A stretch of DNA of 64,000 bases from NCBI GenBank assembly GCA_947501475.1, contig CANMWA010000013.1:108899-172898 (forward strand), in the 5' to 3' direction. The first letter of the stretch is position 1. The number at the start of each line of letters is the position of its first letter. The position numbers and the translations under genes were made by a program. The notes beneath the pieces were generated by a model that did no database searches, was not told where the DNA came from, and worked only from the letters and a program-made list of their open reading frames with translations. This document shows positions 30,414 to 38,652 of the stretch, piece by piece. The stretch comes from an uncultured Aquimarina sp. GTDB taxonomy: Bacteria; Bacteroidota; Bacteroidia; Flavobacteriales; Flavobacteriaceae.

Positions 30414-31625
30414 ATGAGCTTATCCAAAGTTACTTTTACCAATACCGAAGGTCAAACATTATCTGGGCGTTTAGAACTTCCTGCAGATCAACATCCGCAT
30501 AATTTTGTATTATTTGCACATTGCTTTACCTGTAATAAAAACCTGGGAGCTGTAAGAAATATAAGTCGCGGACTTACATCTCAAGGGTTTGCTGTATTGC
30601 GATTTGATTTTACAGGACTAGGAGAAAGCGAAGGCGATTTTGAAGACACAAATTTCTCTGGTAATGTAGGAGATCTCGTAGCCGCAGCAAATTTCTTAAA
30701 AAAAGAATACCAGACTCCTACCCTTCTTGTAGGTCATTCTCTTGGAGGTGCTGCCGCTATTTTTGCTGCAGCCGAAATCGATTCTATACAAGCAGTAGCT
30801 ACCATAGGAGCACCATCAAGCCCTAAACATGTAAAACACTTATTAAAAAGTGGATTAGAAGAAATTGAAGCAAATGGAAAAGCTGTAGTTAATTTAAGCG
30901 GGCGAGATTTTACCATCAAGAAACAGTTCTTAGACGATCTAGAGACCAAATCATTGCCCGAGGTAGCCAAAAACCTCAACAAAGCATTATTAGTAATGCA
31001 CTCTCCCCAGGATACTACTGTTGGAATTAGAAACGCAGAAGAAATTTATCATGCAGCCAAACACCCTAAGAGTTTTGTAACATTAGACAATGCTGATCAC
31101 CTATTAATGCAAAAAGAAGATTCTATGTATGCCGGTAAAGTAGTTGCTGGTTGGTCATCGAGATATGTAAAAATTCCTGACACACCCAAAATTAGTAGTC
31201 AACATCATGTTGTAGCAAGCATAGATGGTGGTGAAGGATATACTACACAAATGAAGGTAGGAAATCATTATATGATTGCCGACGAACCCGAAAGTGTCGG
31301 TGGTCATGATTTTGGGCCATCACCCTACGAATTTGTATCGGCTGGATTATCTGCTTGTACAGCTATGACTATCAAGATGTATGTTGCTAGAAAAGGTTGG
31401 GACCTACAAAACGTAGAAGTACATACTAGCTATAGTAAATCTCATGCAGTAGATTGTGATAATTGCGAGGATCCTACTGCCAAAATAGATACATTCGAGC
31501 GAGAAATTAAAATCGAAGGCCATCTAGATGAAAAACAAATCGCCCGAATCTTGCAAATTGCAGACAAATGCCCAGTACATAAAACACTGCATAGCGAGAC
31601 ACAAGTGATTACAAAATTAGTATAG
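30414..31625 (+). CDS. alpha/beta hydrolase-OsmC fusion protein
   Basis: N-terminal 'LVGHSLGGAAAIF'; C-terminal OsmC 'DEPESVGGHDFGPSPYEFVSAGLSACTAMTIKMYVARKGW...ADKCPVHKTLHSE'. Confidence 0.9.
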   Translation: MSLSKVTFTNTEGQTLSGRLELPADQHPHNFVLFAHCFTCNKNLGAVRNISRGLTSQGFAVLRFDFTGLGESEGDFEDTNFSGNVGDLVAAANFLKKEYQTPTLLVGHSLGGAAAIFAAAEIDSIQAVATIGAPSSPKHVKHLLKSGLEEIEANGKAVVNLSGRDFTIKKQFLDDLETKSLPEVAKNLNKALLVMHSPQDTTVGIRNAEEIYHAAKHPKSFVTLDNADHLLMQKEDSMYAGKVVAGWSSRYVKIPDTPKISSQHHVVASIDGGEGYTTQMKVGNHYMIADEPESVGGHDFGPSPYEFVSAGLSACTAMTIKMYVARKGWDLQNVEVHTSYSKSHAVDCDNCEDPTAKIDTFEREIKIEGHLDEKQIARILQIADKCPVHKTLHSETQVITKLV

Positions 31626-31719
31626 TAGTTTAGAGATGAAATTGCCTGTAATAATTTGTAAATTACACTAAAACAATAATTTACATCTAGTGTTATACTA
31701 ACCAACAATACTAATCAAG

Positions 31720-32349
31720 ATGAATACAACACTTTGGCTTTCATTTATCGGTACAGTAATAATAATTTGTTTAACCCCAGGACCTAGTGTATTATTGGCA
31801 TCCGCCAATAGCATGAATCATGGAGCAAGAAAAACAATCGGAACAATACTAGGAGATTTATCGGCTAACACGATACAAATACTTTTATCCTCATTAGGTT
31901 TAGCATCCATAGTAATTTCTTCAGGAGAAATTTTTAGTCTTATAAAATGGGCAGGAGTTGGATATATAATTTATATGGGAGTGATGAAAATTATTTCAGC
32001 TCCAAAAATTGGAGAATTCAAAAAAAGTAATCAAAAAAAGACTTTTATAAAGCTATATAGTGAAGGTTTTTTTATGTCGGCATCAAATCCAAAAGCTATT
32101 GTATTTTTTGCAGCTCTTTTTCCTTTATTTATTGATCAATCCTTGGCGTTTGCACCTCAAGTGATTATTCTTGGAATTACATATCTGGTCATTGATGGGG
32201 TTTCTCTTTTACTATATGTAAATTTTGCATCAAGGTTAAAACAATATCTCGAAGATCGAAAGAAAATCTATTTACAAAATAAGATTATAGGCACTTTATT
32301 AATATGTAGTGGTTTGATGTTATCCATGGTAAAAAGAACTACTAATTAA
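31720..32349 (+). CDS. LysE family translocator
   Basis: 'TPGPSVLLASANSMNHGARKTIGTILGDL', 'GFFMSASNPKAIVFFAALFPLFID'. Confidence 0.85.
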   Translation: MNTTLWLSFIGTVIIICLTPGPSVLLASANSMNHGARKTIGTILGDLSANTIQILLSSLGLASIVISSGEIFSLIKWAGVGYIIYMGVMKIISAPKIGEFKKSNQKKTFIKLYSEGFFMSASNPKAIVFFAALFPLFIDQSLAFAPQVIILGITYLVIDGVSLLLYVNFASRLKQYLEDRKKIYLQNKIIGTLLICSGLMLSMVKRTTN

Positions 32350-32450
32350 ATACAAATTATCCGTTTAGTTAAAATTGCAATTATGCCTTCAAGCAAAAAA
32401 ATGTAAAAAAAGTTCATGCTCCATCAAAACTAAAAAAAAACATACACAGA

Positions 32451-33215
32451 ATGATTAGGCCATATATTTTAGCAGACACAAATTGGAAACACCTAAAAGA
32501 TGCAAAGTTTGACTTAGCAGTGCTACCATGGGCAGCTACCGAGGCTCATAATTATCATCTGCCTTATGCCACAGATAGTATAGAAGGTACAGCAATAGCC
32601 GAAGAGTCTGCAAAAATAGCTTGGAACAAAGGAGCAAAAGTAATCGTTCTACCAACTATTCCTTTTGGAGTTAATACAGGGCAACCAGATATTTATCTTG
32701 ATATGAACCTAAATCCTAGCACCCAATTTGCTATTCTAAAAGATATTATTGCGGTATTAAACAGGCAAGGGATTTATAAATTCATGATCATGAATAGCCA
32801 TGGCGGTAATGACTGGAAATCTATCGTTAGAGAATTAGGCTTATTATATCCAAAAATGTTTATCTGTGTATCAAACTGGCCAGCAACTGTAGATAGAAAA
32901 CAATATTTTAAAGACCCTGGGGATCATGCCGATGAGATGGAAACAAGTTTAATACTTCACTTAGCACCTCAATTAGTTCTACCAAAAAAAGATTGGGGTG
33001 AGGGTACTGAAAAGAAAAATAAAATAAAGGCATTTTCTGATGGCTGGGTTTGGACAGAAAGACCTTGGTCTAAAATAAGCAAAGATACAGGTACAGGTAA
33101 TCCTAAAGCTGCAACAAAAGAAAAAGGAGAACGTTTTTTTAATGCCATTTGTAAGAAAATGGGGCAGTTACTCTTTGATATTGCCCAAGCAGATATCGAT
33201 AACTTATATGAATAA
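32451..33215 (+). CDS. creatininase family protein
   Basis: 'LAVLPWAATEAHNYHLPYATDSIEG', 'FMIMNSHGGND', 'DHADEMETSLILHL'. Confidence 0.9.
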   Translation: MIRPYILADTNWKHLKDAKFDLAVLPWAATEAHNYHLPYATDSIEGTAIAEESAKIAWNKGAKVIVLPTIPFGVNTGQPDIYLDMNLNPSTQFAILKDIIAVLNRQGIYKFMIMNSHGGNDWKSIVRELGLLYPKMFICVSNWPATVDRKQYFKDPGDHADEMETSLILHLAPQLVLPKKDWGEGTEKKNKIKAFSDGWVWTERPWSKISKDTGTGNPKAATKEKGERFFNAICKKMGQLLFDIAQADIDNLYE

Positions 33216-33294
33216 AACCTAATAACAAAATCATACAAAAAAAACATAACGCTTCATTAAAAATTGATACAAGTCAAAATAAACACTACATCTC

Positions 33295-33525
33295 TTCTGT
33301 ATCACATCACAAATTACTCGTAACAGATTACAAATTATCTATAACAACATACAATTCTAATGTAACAGATTACAAATTATCACAAATGAATTACATTTCA
33401 TTTGTAATAAGTTACAATACACATATAACAGATTACAACCTTCATATATCAAATTACAAATTGCCTGTTACACATAATTAGTCACTCGTATCAGATTATT
33501 ATACATCTGTAACAACTTACTTATA
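33295..33525. repeat. 11-unit, exact 21-bp-period degenerate tandem repeat (consensus atctGTAACAGATTACAaatt)
   Basis: Units begin at 33295, 33316, 33337, 33358, 33379, 33400, 33421, 33442, 33463, 33484, 33505 with no indels; column 15 A 11/11, columns 6 T, 7 A and 10 A 10/11, columns 9 C and 16 C 9/11. Confidence 0.9.
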
Positions 33526-33641
33526 TAAGAAATTCAAAAATATTTCTTCATAGCAAGAAAAAAATAGACCAGTATCGAAAAATGAAACTAGTAAGTATTA
33601 TTATTGTGCTATAAATAATAATAATTAAAACACAGAACAAA

Positions 33642-34343
33642 ATGGCAGAAAGAAAATTTTCTATGAGTGTCGCTAACCTATTAGAGCATGCAGATGTAAT
33701 ATCTATACACCTTGCCGAAGACATCAAACTATTTAATGCTTTTGACCCTATGGCCTTTGACACCAAACTACCTAGTATTATCGAGCAAAAAGCGACAGAA
33801 GCTTTTATAAAAGGAGATGATACAATTAACAAAGTGCAATTATCTACAAAAACTCAAGAATTACAAAGTGAAATAGAAAATTGCAGAGCGTATTTAAATG
33901 ATCTTGAATATTGGGTAAAAAAGGGGTTTATTGATAATCCTGCAATTCAGAAACAATTTGGAATTGGTCGTATTACAGCATTATTTAGAAGACAAGCCGT
34001 ATTGATTCAATTTATGGAAAATCTTCCTGAAACTATTAAAAATCATGAAGATGAGCTTAAAAAAGTAGGTACTCCTAAAGAATTATTGTGCAAAGCTACT
34101 ACAATATCAAAAGCAATACGTCAAGCTAATAAAGAACAAGAACAACAAAAAGGCAATCGCACCATTGATACTGAAGCGCGTGTTATATTACTTAATGATT
34201 TATATGATGTTTTAAAAATGGTAGATGATGCTTCTGTTTCTGTTTTTAAAGAGCAACCGGTTAAACGTAATCTATATAAAATACCAAGACAAAAAGGTAA
34301 TAGTAATGAAATATTAGATACTTCTAGTACTGAAGTTGTGTAA
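33642..34343 (+). CDS. hypothetical protein, 233 aa, predicted mostly helical
   Basis: ORF without recognised family; downstream of the 21-bp repeat array. Confidence 0.7.
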   Translation: MAERKFSMSVANLLEHADVISIHLAEDIKLFNAFDPMAFDTKLPSIIEQKATEAFIKGDDTINKVQLSTKTQELQSEIENCRAYLNDLEYWVKKGFIDNPAIQKQFGIGRITALFRRQAVLIQFMENLPETIKNHEDELKKVGTPKELLCKATTISKAIRQANKEQEQQKGNRTIDTEARVILLNDLYDVLKMVDDASVSVFKEQPVKRNLYKIPRQKGNSNEILDTSSTEVV

Positions 34344-34367
34344 CAAAGTTGAATCTGGGGTACTCGA
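34343..34367. repeat. isolated module-B-like tail (B0)
   Basis: ACAAAGTTGAATCTGGGGTACTCGA resembles GCAAAGCTGAATCAGGGGTGTTTGA of the downstream elements. Confidence 0.6.
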
Positions 34368-34368
34368 T

Positions 34369-34516
34369 TAAACCCCTCTTTCTCTACTTTGCAGATTCAT
34401 TCTCCCCTTTTGTAAAGGGGAGAGCTGTTAATTGGATAGTAGAAAAAAATCACAATAAAAGCTCCCCTCTTTAGCTAAAGAGGGGAACATTCAGCAAAGC
34501 TGAATCAGGGGTGTTT
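34369..34516. mobile_element. non-coding MITE-like palindromic element E1 (module A + 33-nt spacer + module B)
   Basis: Hairpins TCTCCCCTTT-TGT-AAAGGGGAGA (34401-34423), CCCCTCTTTAGCTAAAGAGGGG (34464-34485), ATTCAGC-AAA-GCTGAAT (34489-34505). Confidence 0.7.
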
Positions 34517-34520
34517 GACC

Positions 34521-35029
34521 AACCCCTATTTATTTCAAACTACATTCAGGATTCATTCTCTCCTTTTGTAAAAAGGAGAGTTCTAAAAGTTATAATAGAC
34601 TTACTCATGAGCAAAAAACGAATACATACTAAAAAAGGATTGAAAGAATACAGAAGAGAATTAAGAAATAATTTAACTCCAGCCGAAGCCTTTCTTTGGA
34701 AACACTTAAGCTCAAGGAAATTCGAAGGGCGAAAATTTCAAAGACAACACAGCATAGAGAATTATATTGTTGATTTTTATTGTGCATCAGAAAAATTAAT
34801 AATTGAGCTGGATGGAGAGATGCATAATAATCCAATAGTTCATGAAAAAGATACCTTAAGAACTAAAAGATTAAACCAATTAGGGTTTACTGTTATTAGA
34901 TTTGAAAATAAAATGGTTTTTGATCATTTGACTTCAGTTTTAAAAGGGATAAAAGACAATTTTATAAACTAAAACTCCTCTCTTTAATAAAAGGAGGAAT
35001 ATTCAGCAAAGCTGAATCGGGAGTGTTTG
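34521..35029 (+). mobile_element. element E2: module A + DUF559 gene + module B
   Basis: A2 hairpin CTCTCCTTTT-GTA-AAAAGGAGAG (34558-34580) before the gene; B2 with ATTCAGCAAAGCTGAAT (35001-35017) directly after its stop codon. Confidence 0.6.
34607..34972 (+). CDS. DUF559 domain protein (PD-(D/E)XK / Vsr-like endonuclease fold)
   Basis: 'RRELRNNLTPAEAFLWKHLSSRKFEGRKFQRQHSIENYIVDFYCASEKLIIELDGEMHNN...RTKRLNQLGFTVIRFEN'; start moved to MSKKRIH because the upstream 32 codons are translated repeat. Confidence 0.9.
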   Translation: MSKKRIHTKKGLKEYRRELRNNLTPAEAFLWKHLSSRKFEGRKFQRQHSIENYIVDFYCASEKLIIELDGEMHNNPIVHEKDTLRTKRLNQLGFTVIRFENKMVFDHLTSVLKGIKDNFIN

Positions 35030-35033
35030 TTCT

Positions 35034-35170
35034 AACCCCTCTTTCTCTGCCATGGGCAGATTCATTATCCCCTTTTGTAAAGGGGAGAGCTATTTTATAA
35101 AGTACAAATAAAAGCTCCCCTCTTTAGCTAAAGAGGGGAATATTCAGCAAAGCTGAATCAGGGGTGTTTG
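35034..35170. mobile_element. non-coding MITE-like palindromic element E3 (module A + 21-nt spacer + module B)
   Basis: CCCCTTTTGTAAAGGGG (35069-35085), CCCCTCTTTAGCTAAAGAGGGG (35117-35138), ATTCAGCAAAGCTGAAT (35142-35158), nearly identical to E1. Confidence 0.7.
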
Positions 35171-35173
35171 TCC

Positions 35174-35207
35174 CAACTTCCCTTTTGTAAAGGGTAGAGT
35201 TCTGTTA
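35174..35207. repeat. truncated module A (A4)
   Basis: CAACTTCCCTTTTGTAAAGGGTAGAGTTCTGTT resembles the 3' half of module A. Confidence 0.65.
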
Positions 35208-35216
35208 TAGGAAATA

Positions 35217-35252
35217 AAAGAGCCGTTAATTCAAAATGAATTAACGGCTCTT
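35217..35252 (-). terminator. hairpin terminator of the minus-strand phosphoesterase gene
   Basis: AAGAGCCGTTAATTC-AAAAT-GAATTAACGGCTCTT; T-rich on the minus strand after the stem. Confidence 0.8.
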
Positions 35253-35274
35253 AAGAAGATATCTACTTATGCTT

Positions 35275-38200
35275 TTATTTTTTTACTAGTCTTTTTGTTT
35301 CAATGATCGTATTATTTTCATCACTGATGGATACCATATAAATACCAGACTGAATAACCTTAGGAGTTATTACCTGCGATTTTGAGGAAATGTTTTCTTT
35401 GAATACAATATGTCCAGCAAGGTTATATATAGTAATAGTATATAACTTGTTGCTTTTTACTATGGATGAAGAAATTATAATATCATTAGTAAACGGATTT
35501 GGATGTATTTTAAAAGATGGTTGTATTACTCCAACTTTTGATCTTGCACTTCCTGTTGTATATTCTACAACCAATCTTGCTGCTTTACTTGCACCACCTT
35601 CATAAGAATCTGCTACTCTTTTTGCAGACGTACTATTAAGACTGTTTCCTTTACCTTTAACTATAAAGCTTATATTATTACCCGAGCTCCATCCACTTTT
35701 ATTAACCAAGCTTTGTACCATATTCTTTAAGTTAGGAGAACGTTGTGCATTACCATTTTGATTACTGGACCATGAAGATGGTTTCCAGGTCACTTTGCTT
35801 GCAAAAGCACTTCTACTTGATACATTATTTGAAGAAGAAAATGCTTCAGAATTAGTACTATTATGCAATGAGATTTCTAATTCTGAACTAGCACTATTAC
35901 TTTCATCTGCTGTAAATTGAAGGTACGCATTTGTAATCGTAGCATTCTTTGGTAATTGTACTGCTCTAAATCTAAGTCCGATCTTTTGATATCCATTACT
36001 ATTATAGCTATCGTATACCATCTCAAGATCACTACTATTGGCATATATTGTACCATTTTGAGCTTCTTCTACATCATCATTACCATTGGTAATTGCGACT
36101 TCTAATGTTCTTGTTTCGCCTCCTCCTCCAGTAATTTCTTTAAATGTAGCTGTAACATTTTTATTAGCATTCATTGTTATATTTGATGGATTGCTTGAGC
36201 CAGAAAGTGATCCACTCCAACCATCAAATTCCCATCCAGATGCCGCAGTAGCACTAACAGTTGCTGAGTCTCCTTGATTATAAGTTCCTGCTCCACTTAC
36301 TGCACCTTGCCCAACAGTATTGGTAGTAAGAGTATACGTTATAGATGAACTATTTCTTACATAGTTTGCATAAACAGAATATCTATAATTACTTTGGGCT
36401 CCACTACCATAACTAGATGGCATATTACCACCACTTGCTGACCAACTAGAACCATTAGCTTGATACCTTCCTGGGCTTCCTGTTACATATGCAATCCCAG
36501 GGTTATTTGAGAATATCCAAGCCAACCATACTGTATTTCCATTATTGGTAGTAACCGGGTTTTGTAATGAAATCGTTTGCCACCCTCTTGTAGATCTAAC
36601 GGGTGTTATTGCTGTACTAGCTAATCTACTACCAGGTGCACCGTTATTATCGGCATATACCCCTAATTGTACATCTCCTGTACCTCCTTCTATATGAAAA
36701 GTAATACTTTGTAGTATTCCATTTTCGTTCATTGTATAGGGCATTGCTCTACGAGTAGTATGTGAAGAGTTACTTGAACCTATTGTGGTAATGCCTAATG
36801 GAAATAACTGCGTAGAACCGTCTAAGGTAGTAACATTCTTTGTATTACTAAACCCAGAGGTATTTCCTGCAGCATCTTTTGCTCTTACTTTGAAGGAATA
36901 TGAGGTATTAGAAGATAATCCATTTACATCAAAACCTATAGTAGCTGTACTTCCTATTTTAGAATTATTTTGATATACATCATATCCTGAAACTGAAACA
37001 TTATCTGTAGATGCATTCCAGTTTAAGGAAACCGAACTAGCAGTAACATTAAATGATGTCAAATTAGATGGGGTTGATGGCGCTTCGTTATCGGGTGTAT
37101 TTGTATTATTAATAGTAACTACGCTTCCATTAGAAGGATTCCAAACATCTAAGTTTCTAGGTATTGCAAAAACATTATTATTAGATACAGAACCTACTTG
37201 TGATTCATTATCTACTTTTATTGTTCTTACTTCAATTTTGTTTTCGTCTACAAAAATCCATTTAAATTGATTAAATTTTGCAGAGTTACGTGTCCAATTT
37301 TTATTATCATTATTAGTCCGTAATGGAGCACCCCAGCATCCTTCTCCTGCATATACAGTTCCGTTTTGATTGTCTCTCACAAATCCTTCGTCACTTCCTG
37401 ATCCTGTAGATGGGCGAACAGGCCAAGTTGTTTTTACAGTATGGGCATCACATTCTACTACTAATTTTACTCCTTTATCATAAAAAAGTTGTGCCCAACT
37501 ATTGTATTGATTGTTTCCTTCAGATTTTGAAGAAACATGTGGACGCATTGGTTTATGATACTGTGCCATTTTCCAAATCGTATTTGGATTGGCATTTAAA
37601 TCATTACGTAACCATGTAGTTTGGCTTCCAGAAATTGAAATCTCGGTATTTAATGTATAAGCTCTTACTAGATTAGTACCAAAAGTTATTGCATAATATA
37701 TATTAGATGATGGTACATCAAAAAGATTGTAAATACTGTTATTGCTATCTTCATGGTTACCACGAGCTGCCACTATAGGAAACATTCTGTTATCGCTAGC
37801 TATTGTTAATTGCCAGTCATTAAACCAATCAATCCATTCTCCATTACTATCACCATTGGTCATATCGCCGCCAAATAAAACAGCATGTGGTTTTAGTTTT
37901 GCTACTAAACGGTTTGCTCTTTGCCTAGGCGTTCGATTGTTACGAGAATCTCCTCCTGCAATAAAAGATAATCTGCTATTATCAGCAGGAGCCGTTTTAA
38001 ACCAAAAACGTTCACTTGTTCCTTGGCTATCTCTTATTACAAAATAATACGCTGTATTTGGAGTTAACCCCGTAAGACGAGCAAAATTATTATTCATTCC
38101 TTTATAGGAAACGGTTCTACTTGGAACTTTAGAGTTTGGATAACTATTATAGTTTGTTCCAAAATCTGTTGTACCGTAGTGAACTACTGGATTAGTCCCC

Positions 38201-38328
38201 GAAGTTTGATCCCAACCAACTACAATTGAAGTTGCAGGATTGCCTCGCAATGTCAAACGATATTTACCATTTGACGAATACGAATTAATTGTTAATAAGG
38301 ATATTAACAATACAAGAATTCTTTTCAT
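35275..38328 (-). CDS. secreted metallophosphoesterase (purple acid phosphatase-like) with FN3 and InlB-B-like repeats and T9SS C-terminal signal
   Basis: 'FIAGGDSRNNR', 'AVLFGGDMTNGD', 'AARGNHEDSNN', 'ECDAHTVKTTW'; FN3 'APSTPSNLTSFNVTASSVSLNWNASTDNVSVSGYDVYQN'; C-terminal 'IHPNPFTNDIIIS...GIYMVSI...KRLVKK'. Confidence 0.9.
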   Translation of the reverse strand: MKRILVLLISLLTINSYSSNGKYRLTLRGNPATSIVVGWDQTSGTNPVVHYGTTDFGTNYNSYPNSKVPSRTVSYKGMNNNFARLTGLTPNTAYYFVIRDSQGTSERFWFKTAPADNSRLSFIAGGDSRNNRTPRQRANRLVAKLKPHAVLFGGDMTNGDSNGEWIDWFNDWQLTIASDNRMFPIVAARGNHEDSNNSIYNLFDVPSSNIYYAITFGTNLVRAYTLNTEISISGSQTTWLRNDLNANPNTIWKMAQYHKPMRPHVSSKSEGNNQYNSWAQLFYDKGVKLVVECDAHTVKTTWPVRPSTGSGSDEGFVRDNQNGTVYAGEGCWGAPLRTNNDNKNWTRNSAKFNQFKWIFVDENKIEVRTIKVDNESQVGSVSNNNVFAIPRNLDVWNPSNGSVVTINNTNTPDNEAPSTPSNLTSFNVTASSVSLNWNASTDNVSVSGYDVYQNNSKIGSTATIGFDVNGLSSNTSYSFKVRAKDAAGNTSGFSNTKNVTTLDGSTQLFPLGITTIGSSNSSHTTRRAMPYTMNENGILQSITFHIEGGTGDVQLGVYADNNGAPGSRLASTAITPVRSTRGWQTISLQNPVTTNNGNTVWLAWIFSNNPGIAYVTGSPGRYQANGSSWSASGGNMPSSYGSGAQSNYRYSVYANYVRNSSSITYTLTTNTVGQGAVSGAGTYNQGDSATVSATAASGWEFDGWSGSLSGSSNPSNITMNANKNVTATFKEITGGGGETRTLEVAITNGNDDVEEAQNGTIYANSSDLEMVYDSYNSNGYQKIGLRFRAVQLPKNATITNAYLQFTADESNSASSELEISLHNSTNSEAFSSSNNVSSRSAFASKVTWKPSSWSSNQNGNAQRSPNLKNMVQSLVNKSGWSSGNNISFIVKGKGNSLNSTSAKRVADSYEGGASKAARLVVEYTTGSARSKVGVIQPSFKIHPNPFTNDIIISSSIVKSNKLYTITIYNLAGHIVFKENISSKSQVITPKVIQSGIYMVSISDENNTIIETKRLVKK

Positions 38329-38604
38329 TTTGTGTGAATTAAGTGGTTAATGTTTACGTTTAATAAGTTTATATAGTATGACTTAAATTAAATTTTAATA
38401 TTTTTTATTCTATAAAACTAATCCACCGACTGTAATAAGGCACTCTCAAAAACGAATTATAATCTAGAATTAAACTTGTTAACCATAGCTTTGGGAAAAA
38501 ATAACCTATATAATAACTTTAGTTAACATAAATAAGCCCAATACTATAACAACTGAACCTCTAAATTTCCTTTTTATAATAAAAAGAAAGACTCTAATAT
38601 AAAA

Positions 38605-38630
38605 AAAGACCGTTCTCTCGAACGGTCTTT
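38605..38630 (-). terminator. hairpin terminator of the minus-strand M36 peptidase gene
   Basis: AAAGACCGTTC-TCTC-GAACGGTCTTT with T-tract on the minus strand. Confidence 0.85.
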
Positions 38631-38652
38631 CTATTATTACTATTTAAATCGG

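Noticed and set aside
30414-31625. Hydrolase-OsmC fusion as a novel fusion
   Set aside because: This bifunctional architecture is, to my knowledge, already a known family.
33295-33525. CRISPR array
   Set aside because: Units are contiguous degenerate 21-mers with no unique spacers and no cas genes nearby.
34511-34606. N-terminal 32-codon extension of the DUF559 ORF (MFDQPLFISNYIQDSF...)
   Set aside because: This is translated module B/A repeat sequence; the domain-bearing protein begins at ATG 34607.
34401-35138. Palindromic modules as simple intrinsic terminators
   Set aside because: Stems are not followed by consistent T-tracts, occur in multiple near-identical copies, and flank a gene on both sides in a fixed arrangement.
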